Made by a program: the position numbers and the translations under genes. 19,944 nucleotides of DNA from DATLGB01 sp035540675 (GTDB lineage: Bacteria; Actinomycetota; Thermoleophilia; Solirubrobacterales; Solirubrobacteraceae), in the NCBI GenBank assembly GCA_035540675.1, contig DATLGB010000114.1, positions 1-19,944 on the forward strand. The letters run 5' to 3'. The number at the start of each line of letters is the position of its first letter. The first letter of the stretch is position 1. Under the pieces are notes generated by a model that made no database searches, was not told where the DNA came from, and saw only the letters and a program-made list of their open reading frames with translations. Below are positions 7,901-15,825 of this stretch, piece after piece.

Positions 7901-8331
7901 CGACGGTCCAGGCGGTCACGGTCCAGCGCGCCGCCGACCCGGATCCGAGCACGCCCACGCTCCAGAACGGCGTCGCCACGTCCGGCCGCAACGGGCCGCG
8001 CGGGTCCTGGGCGTACTACAAGGTGCTCCCGCCCGAGGGCGCGAGCAAGCTCACGGTCGCGCTGGCGGGCACGCAGAACTGCCTGGCGGCCGGCCTCGGC
8101 TGCTCGCCGGACCTCGACCTCTACGTCCGCCCCGGCCAGAAGCCGGTCAACGCGGCGACCGCCGGCCAGTGCGGCCCGGAGGAGGCCGACATCAACGAGA
8201 CCTGCGAGTTCACGGCGCCTCAGGCGGCCTGGTACTACGTCGGCGTCTACACCTACTCCGACAACCTGCTGGGCCTCGGCGTCACGGCCTCGCAGCAGGT
8301 CAACTACACGGTCACCGCCACTTCGAGCTGA
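4918..8331 (+). CDS. Secreted subtilisin-like serine protease (S8) with PKD and PPC domains
   Basis: The product has 1137 residues from the ATG at 4918 (in-frame TTG at 4873 or GTG near 4942 are alternatives). Order of parts: signal peptide (about 1-38); I9-like propeptide (about 50-145); a beta-rich stretch (about 170-300) resembling a prepeptidase C-terminal (PPC) domain; S8 catalytic domain (about 310-705); PKD (about 711-798); PPC (about 801-914); PKD (about 922-1001); PPC (about 1008-1137). The triad is complete: D343 in VVDSGVD, H399 in SGHGTHVAG, S634 in GTSMAAPHVAG, with oxyanion N514 in AAGNGG. PKD domains show the WDFGDG / WEFGDG signature; both PPC domains have the CxPDLDLYxRP motif and cysteine pairs. 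It should be an exported protease acting on proteins outside the cell, with PKD/PPC parts for binding or folding and removed on maturation in some relatives. Confidence 0.93.
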   Translation: MRHRGRELVRVLRRSAAAATLLVVISAIAGSATSSALSPLPSGPPGWIGTAPDPAHVLNAIDANRAKLPPEFDQRLQYVLADGTLRVMVTTTSRSESVREFVAATTTSALWYPGMDAVLATVTPTQLAKLLASPQIAFVGPDYPVRHSLSTSTGDVRARQKADVPSVLPGGTQKGTVSLASPSLTWTGSAPGNLTNIANQLAGSAGVRPVCAAPTCDTFNLHVTDQGDLRIAVTAARGSFTAVEVVKPDGTTAISYGDAVPTTAIVVDKAEPGAYVVRTWLNAIGDRADYTGAVTLRGRTASRPEGLWAFDAKAGAYGALASVDPYLDAGGATGKGVTVAVVDSGVDRTHADFSGWNCTPQPYTQCESRIKESLTISQVVRGAPELGGQLPTSEYASGHGTHVAGTIAGNGRMAREAGGRDAATGAVVGDAGVPIGVAPQASLVSIKNGDTASAGLSSYGLAWLADNAKRLGVRAVNNSWGCLTGCAYAPNSADSLVHKRLYQEGVLVVFAAGNGGAGSTDGAAFSGNSQSPYVLSVANYETATHRIASSSSRGHTQAASPDPATWDPATEDDATKTPGRSYRRPDIAAPGTDIWAARTLTGGYAAGAPRVDSGDVTDAAAEGTGGYVKMTGTSMAAPHVAGAAALLFSACPQARVLDVMRALMASADPNKLSATNGSRLALPYEEGYGAMDVRAALNWLRANVAACSVNTPPTAVIAAPDSAFEGQSVTFDGSGSSDADGPIAAYAWDFGDGRTAEGAVVQHAYAEPGTYTVTLTVRDGDGTTATTTRAIAVTAAPDPDPATPTIKSGEPVADSSQARSDWRFYKLRVPAGKAGLEVVLDGADCDKKRCKPDLDLYLRPAERPTLTAFACKSAQPSADESCTVAAPAAGYWYVGVHTAFGKDGSPYTLTATVKDATVEPEPNTPPTASFSATCLNLDCTFADASTDADGSVVARAWEFGDGATSSEAGPTHRFAAPGTYQVRLTVTDDDGATATTVQAVTVQRAADPDPSTPTLQNGVATSGRNGPRGSWAYYKVLPPEGASKLTVALAGTQNCLAAGLGCSPDLDLYVRPGQKPVNAATAGQCGPEEADINETCEFTAPQAAWYYVGVYTYSDNLLGLGVTASQQVNYTVTATSS

Positions 8332-8335
8332 GCCC

Positions 8336-8364
8336 GTGACGTGGGCGGCGGCGCGAGATAGCAT
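8336..8364 (+). promoter_or_regulatory. Candidate promoter of the LVIVD-repeat gene
   Basis: GTGACG (8336-8341) and TAGCAT (8359-8364) are separated by 17 nt; each matches 4 of 6 bases of the -35 and -10 consensus. The predicted start near 8371 lies about 27 nt before the ATG at 8398. The promoter begins 4 nt after the protease stop, so the gene can be expressed on its own. Confidence 0.45.
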
Positions 8365-8397
8365 CGCGCCGTCGCGCCACGAACACGGGAGGCTCGG

Positions 8398-9816
8398 ATG
8401 CGTCGGTCGCTGGTAGTGGTCGGGCTGCTCGTCCTCGGGCTGGCGGGCCCGCCCGCCGCCGCGCACGAGGCGTCCGCGCCGTCGCGGACGTTCGAAGTCA
8501 CCGGCGGCAACGCCGGCTCGGCTTCGGGGATCGAGGCCGTCGGGCACAACGCGCTCGGCTGGCGCGGCTACAACGCCGACGTCTGGGTGCACGACCGGCA
8601 CGCCTACGTCGGGTCGTGGGGATTCTCGGACTGGAGCCAGGGCGTCGAGCGCTTCTGCCCGGCCCAGGACGTCGCGGGCGTCGTCGTCCTCGACGCGCGC
8701 GATCCGTCGGCGCCGCGGGAGGTCTCGCGGCTGCGCCACCCCGCCGGCACCTCGGCCGAGGACGTCGTCGTCTTCACCGGCCGCTACGGCCGAGCCACCG
8801 GCCGCGACATCGCCGTCGCCGGGATCCAGGTCTGCGGCGGCTCGCGCTACGACCGCAGCTTCTTCCGCGGCCTCCAGGTCTGGGACGTGACGAACCCGGC
8901 CAGGCCGGTCGAGCTGGCCCGGCTCAACACCGGGTGCTGCACGCGCGGGCTGCACGAGCTCGAGGTCGAGCACCGGCCCGACCTGCGCAAGACGTTCGTG
9001 TACGCCTCGGTGCCGGCATCGGAGTACCCGGACTCGGCCTCGCCGTCCGGGCGCCGCGACGAGGCCGGTCGCGGCGACTTCCGCCTCATCGACGTCACCG
9101 ACCCGCGGGCGCCGGCCGAGGTCTCCAACTGGGGCGTGCACCGCAACCTCGGCGCGCCGCCCGCGCCCGGCCTCGGCTGCGATCCCGACAACCAGTACGG
9201 CCACTCGGCGATGCCGTCACCGGACGGCCGCAGCGCGTTCGTGTCCTACTGGGACTCGGGCTTCGTCGCGCTCGACGTGACCGACCCGTCGCTGCCGGTC
9301 TACCGGGGCACGACCCGCTACGGGCTCGACGAGGACGGCGACGCCCACTCGTCGGACTTCGATCCGGCCCGCCGGCTGCTGTTCAGCGCCGACGAGGACT
9401 TCTGCAAGACCTCCGGCGCCGGCATCGAGAAGGGCTTCGGCTACCTGCGGGTCTGGGACTACTCGAACCCGGCGGCGCCGCGGCAGGTCGGCGAGTACCG
9501 GACGCCCAACAGCATCGGCGCCTCCGACCAGCAGGCGGGCGACTACACGATCCACAACCCGCTGCTGATCGGGTCGGAGGTCTACGCCTCCTGGTACACG
9601 GACGGCATCCGGATCATCGACGTGCGCGACGCGACGGCGCCGCGCGAGGTGGCGCACTTCGTCCCGCCGTCGGAGAACAACCCGGTCAAGCCGTCGCAGC
9701 GCGGCGTGCTGACCAACACGACGCAGGTCTGGGGCGTCGCGGTGGACGAGACCACCGGGCTCATCTACGCCAGCGACATGAACTCCGGCCTCTGGATCCT
9801 GCGCCGGACGCGCTGA
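8398..9816 (+). CDS. Secreted LVIVD-repeat beta-propeller protein
   Basis: The product has 472 residues. A GGGAGG Shine-Dalgarno (8387-8392) sits 5 nt before the ATG, one of the few clear ones here. Residues 1-22 are a signal peptide ending in PPAAA. Six LVIVD-type repeats with a D-x-[STR]-[ND]-x-[SATR]-x-P core are visible at about 98, 159, 228, 289, 350 and 403: VVVLDARDPSAPREV, LQVWDVTNPARPVEL, FRLIDVTDPRAPAEV, FVALDVTDPSLPVYR, LRVWDYSNPAAPRQV, IRIIDVRDATAPREV. The spacing of 53-69 residues predicts a six-bladed beta-propeller. Cysteines (C87, the CC pair near 180, C near 260) may form disulphides outside the cell. LVIVD proteins are surface or secreted proteins of unknown biochemical role, probably in protein or ligand binding. 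No catalytic motif was seen. Confidence 0.85.
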   Translation: MRRSLVVVGLLVLGLAGPPAAAHEASAPSRTFEVTGGNAGSASGIEAVGHNALGWRGYNADVWVHDRHAYVGSWGFSDWSQGVERFCPAQDVAGVVVLDARDPSAPREVSRLRHPAGTSAEDVVVFTGRYGRATGRDIAVAGIQVCGGSRYDRSFFRGLQVWDVTNPARPVELARLNTGCCTRGLHELEVEHRPDLRKTFVYASVPASEYPDSASPSGRRDEAGRGDFRLIDVTDPRAPAEVSNWGVHRNLGAPPAPGLGCDPDNQYGHSAMPSPDGRSAFVSYWDSGFVALDVTDPSLPVYRGTTRYGLDEDGDAHSSDFDPARRLLFSADEDFCKTSGAGIEKGFGYLRVWDYSNPAAPRQVGEYRTPNSIGASDQQAGDYTIHNPLLIGSEVYASWYTDGIRIIDVRDATAPREVAHFVPPSENNPVKPSQRGVLTNTTQVWGVAVDETTGLIYASDMNSGLWILRRTR

Positions 9817-9830
9817 GCACCGCGGCCTGG

Positions 9831-9852
9831 GCCCGCGCCGGGCGGCGCGGGC
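9831..9852. terminator. Strong hairpin between convergent genes
   Basis: GCCCGCGCC (9831-9839) and GGCGCGGGC (9844-9852) form a perfect 9-bp stem with a GGGC loop, 14 nt after the LVIVD-gene stop. It lies between two convergent genes, so it can end transcription from both sides. There is no T-tract. Confidence 0.55.
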
Positions 9853-9884
9853 TCGGGCAGGCGCACGATCTCGCGCTCGTCGGG

Positions 9885-10811
9885 CTAGGCGACGCGCCGC
9901 AGGCGCCGGTGCCCGCGGGCGCCGGGCGCGATCAGCGACGACCACTCGCGATCCTCGAGGTGCACGGGCTGCGTCGTCGCCAGCCACTCGCCGAGCACGT
10001 CCGCGAGGCCGCCGGGGTCCTCGAGGTGCGGGAAGTGCGCGGCGCGCGGCAGCGTCGCGAAGCGGCTGCCCGGGATCAGCTCGTGGGCGCGCCGGCCGTG
10101 CGGGAGCGGGATCGTCTGGTCGCGCTCGCCCCAGACGATCAGCGTCGGCATGCAGCTCAGCAGGTACAGCCGGTCGCTGGCGTCGACGCTCTGGCCGCGC
10201 ACGTCGATGACCGAGCGCAGGGTGCGGACGAAGGCGCGCCGCGCGCCCGGCGGCTCGAGCGGGCGGACGGCGCGGGCGAACGCGCGCAGGTACTCGCCGG
10301 ACGAGGAGCCTCGGCGGTCGAGGGCGTCGGCCGCGCCGCGCAGCGTGCGCAGCAGCCGCGGGTGCGCCGCCGCCCACAGCAGCGCCGACGCTCCGGGCAC
10401 GGCGGCGCCGCGCAGCAGCGGGCTCACCTCGCGGCCGAGGCCGCCGCTGGAGATCAGCGCCAGCCGCTGCGTGCGCTGGGGGAACTGGTAGAAGAACTGC
10501 ATCGCGACGCCGCCGCCGAGCGAGTGCCCGACGAACGTCGCGCGGTCGATCCCGATCGCCGCGAGCAGGTCGCGGATGCTGGCCGCGTGGGCTCCGAGCG
10601 AGTAGTCCCCGCGCGGCGCCGCCGACTCGCCATGGCCCAGCAGGTCGGGGGCGATCACCGTGTAGCGGTCGCTCAGGCGCGCCGCCACCGCCTCCCAGTG
10701 CCGGGAGTTGTTGAGCATGCCGTGGACGAGGACCACGGGCGGCCCGCTGCCGGCCATCCGGTAGATCACCCGGCGGCCGTGGATCTCGATCTCCCAGGGC
10801 TCGAACGTCAC
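9885..10811 (-). CDS. Alpha/beta-fold hydrolase
   Basis: The product has 308 residues from the GTG at 10811. It shows the complete alpha/beta-hydrolase signature: oxyanion motif LVHGMLNNSRHW (28-39), APDLLGHGES (54-63), nucleophile elbow GHSLGGG with S97, acid D231 in WGERDQT, and H259 in AAHFPHLEDP. A helical cap lies at about 125-210. This points to an esterase, C-C bond hydrolase or dehalogenase-like enzyme; the substrate cannot be read from the sequence. There is no signal peptide, so it acts in the cytoplasm. A TATGGT -10-like box (10826-10821) lies 9 nt before the GTG with no Shine-Dalgarno, so the mRNA may be nearly leaderless, although co-transcription from the gene 41 nt upstream is equally possible. 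The basic tail GARGHRRLRRVA is unusual but may be normal for this lineage. Confidence 0.88.
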   Translation of the reverse strand: MTFEPWEIEIHGRRVIYRMAGSGPPVVLVHGMLNNSRHWEAVAARLSDRYTVIAPDLLGHGESAAPRGDYSLGAHAASIRDLLAAIGIDRATFVGHSLGGGVAMQFFYQFPQRTQRLALISSGGLGREVSPLLRGAAVPGASALLWAAAHPRLLRTLRGAADALDRRGSSSGEYLRAFARAVRPLEPPGARRAFVRTLRSVIDVRGQSVDASDRLYLLSCMPTLIVWGERDQTIPLPHGRRAHELIPGSRFATLPRAAHFPHLEDPGGLADVLGEWLATTQPVHLEDREWSSLIAPGARGHRRLRRVA

Positions 10812-10852
10812 GAAGCGCCGACCATAACCGCCCGGGCGGCGAGCGTGCGCAG

Positions 10853-11191
10853 TCAGCCCGCGAGCGCGGTGGCGCCCGCCGCCGGGTGGTCGCGCGGCAC
10901 GAGCCAGCAGCGGACCCCGCCGCACTCGACGCGGGCGGCGGCGCCCGGCCGGAAGCCGCCGGGGACCTCGGCCAGCTCGGGCCGCAGCGCGTGCAGACCG
11001 AGGAAGCGGTGCGCGACGCGGGCGGCCGTCGTCTGGATCGCGCGGACCGCGTGCTGCTCGGTGGTCCGCCAGCCCGTGGCCAGCAGGCGCGGCCCGTGCC
11101 ACAGCTCCCAGCGCCAGCGCCGGAAGCCGGCGCGGCCGGGCGGCAGCAGCTCGAGGGCGTAGGTGAGCGTGGGGTCGGGCGCGTCGGTCAT
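10853..11191 (-). CDS. Small protein of unknown function (112 aa)
   Basis: The product has 112 residues from the ATG at 11191. It starts with a short acidic segment (MTDAPDPTLTYALELL), followed by a Trp/Arg-rich stretch (FRRWRWELWHGPRLLATGWR, about 23-42), a helix (EQHAVRAIQTTAARVAHRFLG, about 45-65) and a C-terminal beta-like segment AARVECGGVRCWLVPRD. Tryptophans spaced around WRWELW and TGWR and the two cysteines are its notable features. I do not recognise the family. There is no signal peptide or membrane helix. It lies 41 nt upstream of the hydrolase on the same strand, so the two probably share an mRNA. The palindromic repeat array (11267-11430) sits about 76 nt upstream of its start, possibly in its leader or promoter region. 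Confidence 0.6.
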   Translation of the reverse strand: MTDAPDPTLTYALELLPPGRAGFRRWRWELWHGPRLLATGWRTTEQHAVRAIQTTAARVAHRFLGLHALRPELAEVPGGFRPGAAARVECGGVRCWLVPRDHPAAGATALAG

Positions 11192-11266
11192 CGCGGCGAA
11201 GCGCCGAGGGTAGTGGCCGACTCGCGCAACCGGCGGCGGTGCGAGCAGGCCGGCGAGGGGGGTGCA

Positions 11267-11430
11267 GAATCCATGCCACGTCGCCGCCGACCCGGACGTG
11301 GCACGAATCGTGCGCGCACAGCCGGCTGAATCCGGGCCACGTCGGACGTGGCGCGAATCGTGCACGCACAGCGGACCGAATCCGTGCCACGTCGCCGCGG
11401 AACCCGACGTGGCACGGATCGTGCACTCCC
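11267..11430. repeat. Three tandem copies of a 50-61 bp palindromic repeat
   Basis: The stretch 11192-11495 carries no convincing gene. It holds three related units beginning at 11267, 11328 and 11378. Each starts GAATCC, continues into (T/G)GCCACGTC, has a loop of variable size, and closes with GACGTGGC(A/G)CG(A/G)ATCGTGC. Lengths are 61, 50 and about 53 bp; the middle unit has lost its loop (CCACGTC-G-GACGTGG). Units 1 and 2 end in the similar tail GCGCACAG / ACGCACAG. The stem arms are better conserved than the loop, and arm changes partly compensate, which indicates selection on a hairpin or on a palindromic binding site. All six frames are open here, but the repeat structure, not a protein, explains the conservation. 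Confidence 0.8.
11380..11419. repeat. Perfect 14-bp inverted repeat in repeat unit 3
   Basis: ATCCGTGCCACGTC (11380-11393) and GACGTGGCACGGAT (11406-11419) are exact reverse complements around a 12-nt loop. Units 1 and 2 have the same stem interrupted by mismatches (9 and 8 uninterrupted pairs). As RNA or single-stranded DNA it would form a stable hairpin. Confidence 0.75.
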
Positions 11431-11495
11431 GCGGCGACCGGATGCCGCCCCCCTCAGCCGCCATCCGTCCGCCGCAAGCCGCGGCGCCGGCCGCG

Positions 11496-12541
11496 TCAGC
11501 GGTCCAGCGCCGCCCGCACGAGGGCCTGGAAGTGCGCGATCAGCCGCTCGCTCTCCGGCATCAGCCGGCCCTCGGGGACCATCCCGGACGCCAGGCCCCG
11601 CTGCACGGAGGCGACGAGGCGCGCGTCCTCCTCCCCCACCGAGCGCGAGAACTCCAGCACGCCCTCGACGACGTCGTCGCCGACCCCGTCGCCGAAGAAG
11701 TAGTCCGTCACGCCGCGGGTGCGCGCGGGGCCGTCCGGGAACCACGCGTCGATCGAGAGGTTCTGCGCGCCCGGCTCGACGTTGAGCGTCAGGTTCGGCC
11801 ACGCCCACATCCAGTGCGCCGCGGCGATCTCGCCGGCGTCCAGGAACGTCCCGGCGGGCCGGCCGTCGCGGCGCGGACCGATCTGCCACGAGACGCGCTC
11901 GCCGGTGTGCAGCGCGTACGCCTCGGCGGAGACGTCGAAGAGCTTCGCGAGCCCCGGGTGCGCGGTCGGGCAGTGGTAGCACTCGAGGTAGTTCTCGATC
12001 GCCGCCTTCCAGTTGGCGTCGAGCGTCCACTGCACCCGCCGGACGTGGCGCAGCCCGTCGAGCCGCACGCCGCTGGACTCGAGCACGCCGGGCAGCTCGC
12101 CCAGCGCCTCGGCCAGCGACGGCCCGTCCACCGCGGCGCGCGCGAACACGAACGGGCCCCAGGTGTCGACGGCGACCGGGACGAGCGCCAGCCCGTCGCG
12201 CGAGAAGCCGGGCTCATGCTCGCCGCGCGGGGCGGCGCGCAGGCTGCCGTCGAGGTCGTACGTCCAGGCGTGGTACGGGCACTGCAGCGTCGTGCAGCGC
12301 CCCGCGCCGCTCATCACGAGGTGCCCGCGGTGGCGGCAGACGTTCGCGAAGCCGCGCAGGGCGCCGTCGCGGCCGCGGACGACCACCACCGGCACCGCGC
12401 CGAGCTCGGCCGTCAGGTAGCTGCCGGGCTCGGCCACCTGCTCCGCGCGGCCCGCGTACTGCCACGCGTCGCGGAAGATCAGGCGCTGCTCGTCGCGCAG
12501 CACCTCCGGGTCGGTGTACCACGAGGCCGCGAGCGTCGCCG

Positions 12542-12545
<4 letters not shown>
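11496..12545 (-). CDS. Rieske-type (2Fe-2S) oxygenase, large (alpha) subunit
   Basis: The product has 349 residues. The N-terminal Rieske domain has C70-x-H72 (CRHRGH) and C89-x2-H92 (CPYHAW), which bind the 2Fe-2S cluster. The C-terminal catalytic domain has NWKAAIENYLECYHCPTAH: H191 and H196 with a later Asp (probably D307 in GEEDARLVASVQ) would bind the mononuclear iron, and E188 is the bridging acid between the two centres. Rieske oxygenases use electrons from a separate reductase and O2 to hydroxylate or demethylate a substrate. The ENYLECYHC type of bridge with Glu instead of Asp is met in oxygenases of quaternary amines and similar small substrates (recalled), so an aromatic ring substrate is not certain. 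No reductase or ferredoxin gene is nearby. The ATG overlaps the ABC-F stop by 4 nt (ATGA), implying coupled translation. Confidence 0.9.
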
Positions 12546-14173
<1,628 letters not shown>

Positions 14174-14174
14174 G

Positions 14175-14429
14175 TCAGCGCCCGCCGTCGCGGACGGCCT
14201 TGGCCGTCAGTATCCCGAGCCGCCGCGCCTCCGCCTTGTTCAGCCGCCGGGGGTTGCCGCCGGACTTGCGCAGGAGGGCGCCCAGCTCGGCACGCTCCTC
14301 GGGCGTCAGGTTGCGCCACATCCGCGAGCCCTCGCGAATCAGCCGCTCGGCCACCGCGCGGACCCGCTCCCAGTCCACGCGCTGCACGCCGGATCCGGCG
14401 CGCCGGCCGGGCAGCCGCGGCTGCGTCAC
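14175..14429 (-). CDS. Unknown 84-residue basic protein
   Basis: The GTG start (14429-14427) overlaps the stop of the dioxygenase gene by 4 nt (GTGA), and its stop is 1 nt before the ABC-F GTG, so it is firmly inside the operon. The product is predicted helical and basic: WERVRAVAERLIREGSRMWR (about 20-39), LTPEERAELGALLRKSGGNP (41-60) and RRLNKAEARRLGILTAKAVR (61-80). The middle PEERAELGALL stretch resembles a short helix-turn-helix-like turn but no DNA-binding family is recognised. No membrane helix or cysteine is present. I cannot name it. The strict 4-nt overlap makes it unlikely to be a chance reading frame. Confidence 0.7.
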   Translation of the reverse strand: MTQPRLPGRRAGSGVQRVDWERVRAVAERLIREGSRMWRNLTPEERAELGALLRKSGGNPRRLNKAEARRLGILTAKAVRDGGR

Positions 14430-15121
14430 AGCGCGCTCCGCACTTCCCACAGATCGGGGAAGAAGCGCTTGTCGAGCGTGGTCTTGAGGTAGTCGACGCC
14501 GCGCGAGCCGCCGGTGCCGGGGCGGGCGCCGATCTCGCGCGCGGCCATCAGGACGTGGTGGAAGCGCCACTGCGCGATGCCCTCGTCGTGGTCCATCAGC
14601 GCCTCGGCGACCGCGTGCAGCGCCGCGCGGCGCGGGTCGTCCTTGTGGTCGCGGTAGAGGTCCGCGAGCGCCGCCACGCGGGCCTCGCCGTCCTCCGGAA
14701 GCTGCGCGCAGGCGACGAAGGCGTCCCACAGCGGCTCGGCGGAGGCCTCGATGCGCCGGAACTGGCGCGACTGGAAGCCCGACGCCGGCGCCAGCGGGTC
14801 GCGGAACTCGAGAAAGCCCTCGGGGCTCATCGTCTCGAGCACCCCGAGCTGGGTCTCGAGCACGCGCTCGATCGCCACGATGCGCTGCAGCGGCGCCAGC
14901 GCCGCCTGCGGGCGCCCGTCGCGCAGCTCGCGCTCGGCCAGGTCGAGCTCCTGCAGCATCAGCTTGAACCACAGCTCGTAGGCCTGGTGGACGATGATGA
15001 ACAGCAGCTCGTCGTGCGCCTCGGGCGTGAGCGGCCGCTGCAGGCGCAGGAGGTCGTCGATGAGCAGGTACGTCGCGTAGTCGGTGCCGCCCGAGCCGCC
15101 GTTGCCGCTGGCGTCGTCCAT
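14426..15121 (-). CDS. kynA: Tryptophan 2,3-dioxygenase (short form)
   Basis: The product has 231 residues. The haem enzyme oxidises L-tryptophan to N-formylkynurenine with O2, opening the kynurenine route. Family hallmarks are in order: TDYATYLLIDDLLRLQ (13-28), HDELLFIIVHQAYELWFK (36-53, with the conserved H45 near the substrate), SGFQSRQFRRIE (114-125), WRFHHV with H189 as the likely haem ligand, and RPGTGGSRGVDYL (200-212) followed by FFPDLWEVR. Known bacterial forms are about 260-300 residues, so this is shortened, mainly between the FQSRQFRRIE segment and the haem histidine; all recognised catalytic motifs remain. It sits 10 nt after the RNase HI gene. No other kynurenine-pathway gene is visible in the window, so the formamidase would have to be elsewhere. 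Confidence 0.92.
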   Translation of the reverse strand: MDDASGNGGSGGTDYATYLLIDDLLRLQRPLTPEAHDELLFIIVHQAYELWFKLMLQELDLAERELRDGRPQAALAPLQRIVAIERVLETQLGVLETMSPEGFLEFRDPLAPASGFQSRQFRRIEASAEPLWDAFVACAQLPEDGEARVAALADLYRDHKDDPRRAALHAVAEALMDHDEGIAQWRFHHVLMAAREIGARPGTGGSRGVDYLKTTLDKRFFPDLWEVRSAL

Positions 15122-15131
15122 GGGCGACAGC

Positions 15132-15536
15132 CTACGGCCGCTCGGCGTCCAGCGCCTGGTTGACCAGCGCGTCGGCGGCCGCGTTCTGCGCGCGCGGGAC
15201 CGACCTCACGCGCCAGCGCCCGAACTCCCGCAGCCGCTGCATGGCCTCGAGGTACAGGGGCTTCATGTCCGGGTGCTTGACCTTGTAGCGGCCGTTGATC
15301 TGGTGCGCGACGAGCTCGGAGTCGTTGTAGATCTCGATCTCCGTCGCGCCGAGCAGCCGCGCGCGCTCGAGGCCCAGCAGGAGCCCGCGGTACTCGGCGA
15401 CGTTGTTCGTCGTGCGCCCGAGGAACTCGGTGGCCTCGTCGATGACGTCGCCCTCGGGCGTCGAGACGACGGCGCCCGCGGCGGCCGGCCCGGGATTGCC
15501 GCGCGACCCGCCGTCCACGTGGACGACGACCTTCAC
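15132..15536 (-). CDS. Ribonuclease HI family protein
   Basis: The product has 134 residues from a GTG. It shows the RNase H fold with the DEDD metal-binding set: D8 in VDGGSRGNPGPAA, E48 in NNVAEYRGLLLGL, D72 in YNDSELVAHQINGRYKVKHP and D122 in NAAADALVNQAL. Such enzymes cut the RNA strand of RNA-DNA hybrids. It is the single-domain form without an extra N-terminal hybrid-binding domain, similar to the stand-alone RNase H proteins of actinobacteria. It is placed between a small conserved protein (14-nt gap) and the tryptophan dioxygenase (10-nt gap), so it belongs to the six-gene operon. Its function as a housekeeping RNase H is likely; the operon neighbours do not obviously need it. Confidence 0.92.
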   Translation of the reverse strand: MKVVVHVDGGSRGNPGPAAAGAVVSTPEGDVIDEATEFLGRTTNNVAEYRGLLLGLERARLLGATEIEIYNDSELVAHQINGRYKVKHPDMKPLYLEAMQRLREFGRWRVRSVPRAQNAAADALVNQALDAERP

Positions 15537-15550
15537 CGTCCGGCCACCGG

Positions 15551-15769
15551 CTAGGACTCGGCGGCTTCGATCGGCGGGAACTCGCCGGCGACGCGGGAGC
15601 GGCGGCGGTCGCGGCGCTCGCGCTGCCCGCCGCCCGTGGAGCCGGGCGCGCGGCGCGACGCCTTGCGGCGATCGACGATCACCGTCACGTTCGGGTCGTC
15701 CTCGTAGTACTTGACGAGCTTGTCGTAGAGCTCCCCCGCGAGCTCCTCCGGCACGACGCAGTAGATCAT
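15551..15769 (-). CDS. Small conserved protein, first gene of the operon (72 aa)
   Basis: The product has 72 residues. The N-terminal half looks like a compact fold: MIYCVVPEELAGELYDKLVK, then YYEDDPNVTVIVDRRKASRR. The C-terminal half is a basic, low-complexity tail (about 41-60) ending PPIEAAES. The MIYCVVPxEL..YYxDDPNVTVIVDRR pattern feels familiar from actinobacterial small proteins, but I cannot attach a function. The ATG at 15769 is chosen because the domain begins right there. A TAGCAT box (15784-15779) lies 9 nt upstream and there is no Shine-Dalgarno, so this gene probably heads the operon with a nearly leaderless mRNA. The RNase HI gene follows after 14 nt. Confidence 0.7.
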   Translation of the reverse strand: MIYCVVPEELAGELYDKLVKYYEDDPNVTVIVDRRKASRRAPGSTGGGQRERRDRRRSRVAGEFPPIEAAES

Positions 15770-15778
15770 CGGCCGGTG

Positions 15779-15784
15779 ATGCTA
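15779..15784 (-). promoter_or_regulatory. -10 element (TAGCAT) for the six-gene operon
   Basis: TAGCAT on the minus strand (15784-15779) fits TANNNT and ends 9 nt before the ATG at 15769. No -35 box with good match was found at the usual distance, and no Shine-Dalgarno precedes the ATG. Confidence 0.35.
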
Positions 15785-15825
15785 CCTGCGCGCGCCGATG
15801 GCGGGCGACAGCGCATCCGGCCGGC

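Noticed and set aside
4867..9204. A 1445-codon open frame on the minus strand
   Set aside because: It lies opposite the protease and LVIVD genes, which show intact catalytic and repeat motifs. Its product is a low-complexity Arg/Ala/Val/Gly mixture without any motif. Long antisense frames are expected in very GC-rich DNA.
11267..11430. CRISPR array
   Set aside because: There are only three units, they vary in length and sequence, there are no unique equal-length spacers, and no cas genes are near.
11188..11464. Protein-coding frames across the repeat array
   Set aside because: Several minus-strand frames are open and give repeated peptides such as TIRATSGSAATWHGF, but the conservation follows the palindrome and units differ in length without keeping one frame (61 and 50 bp).
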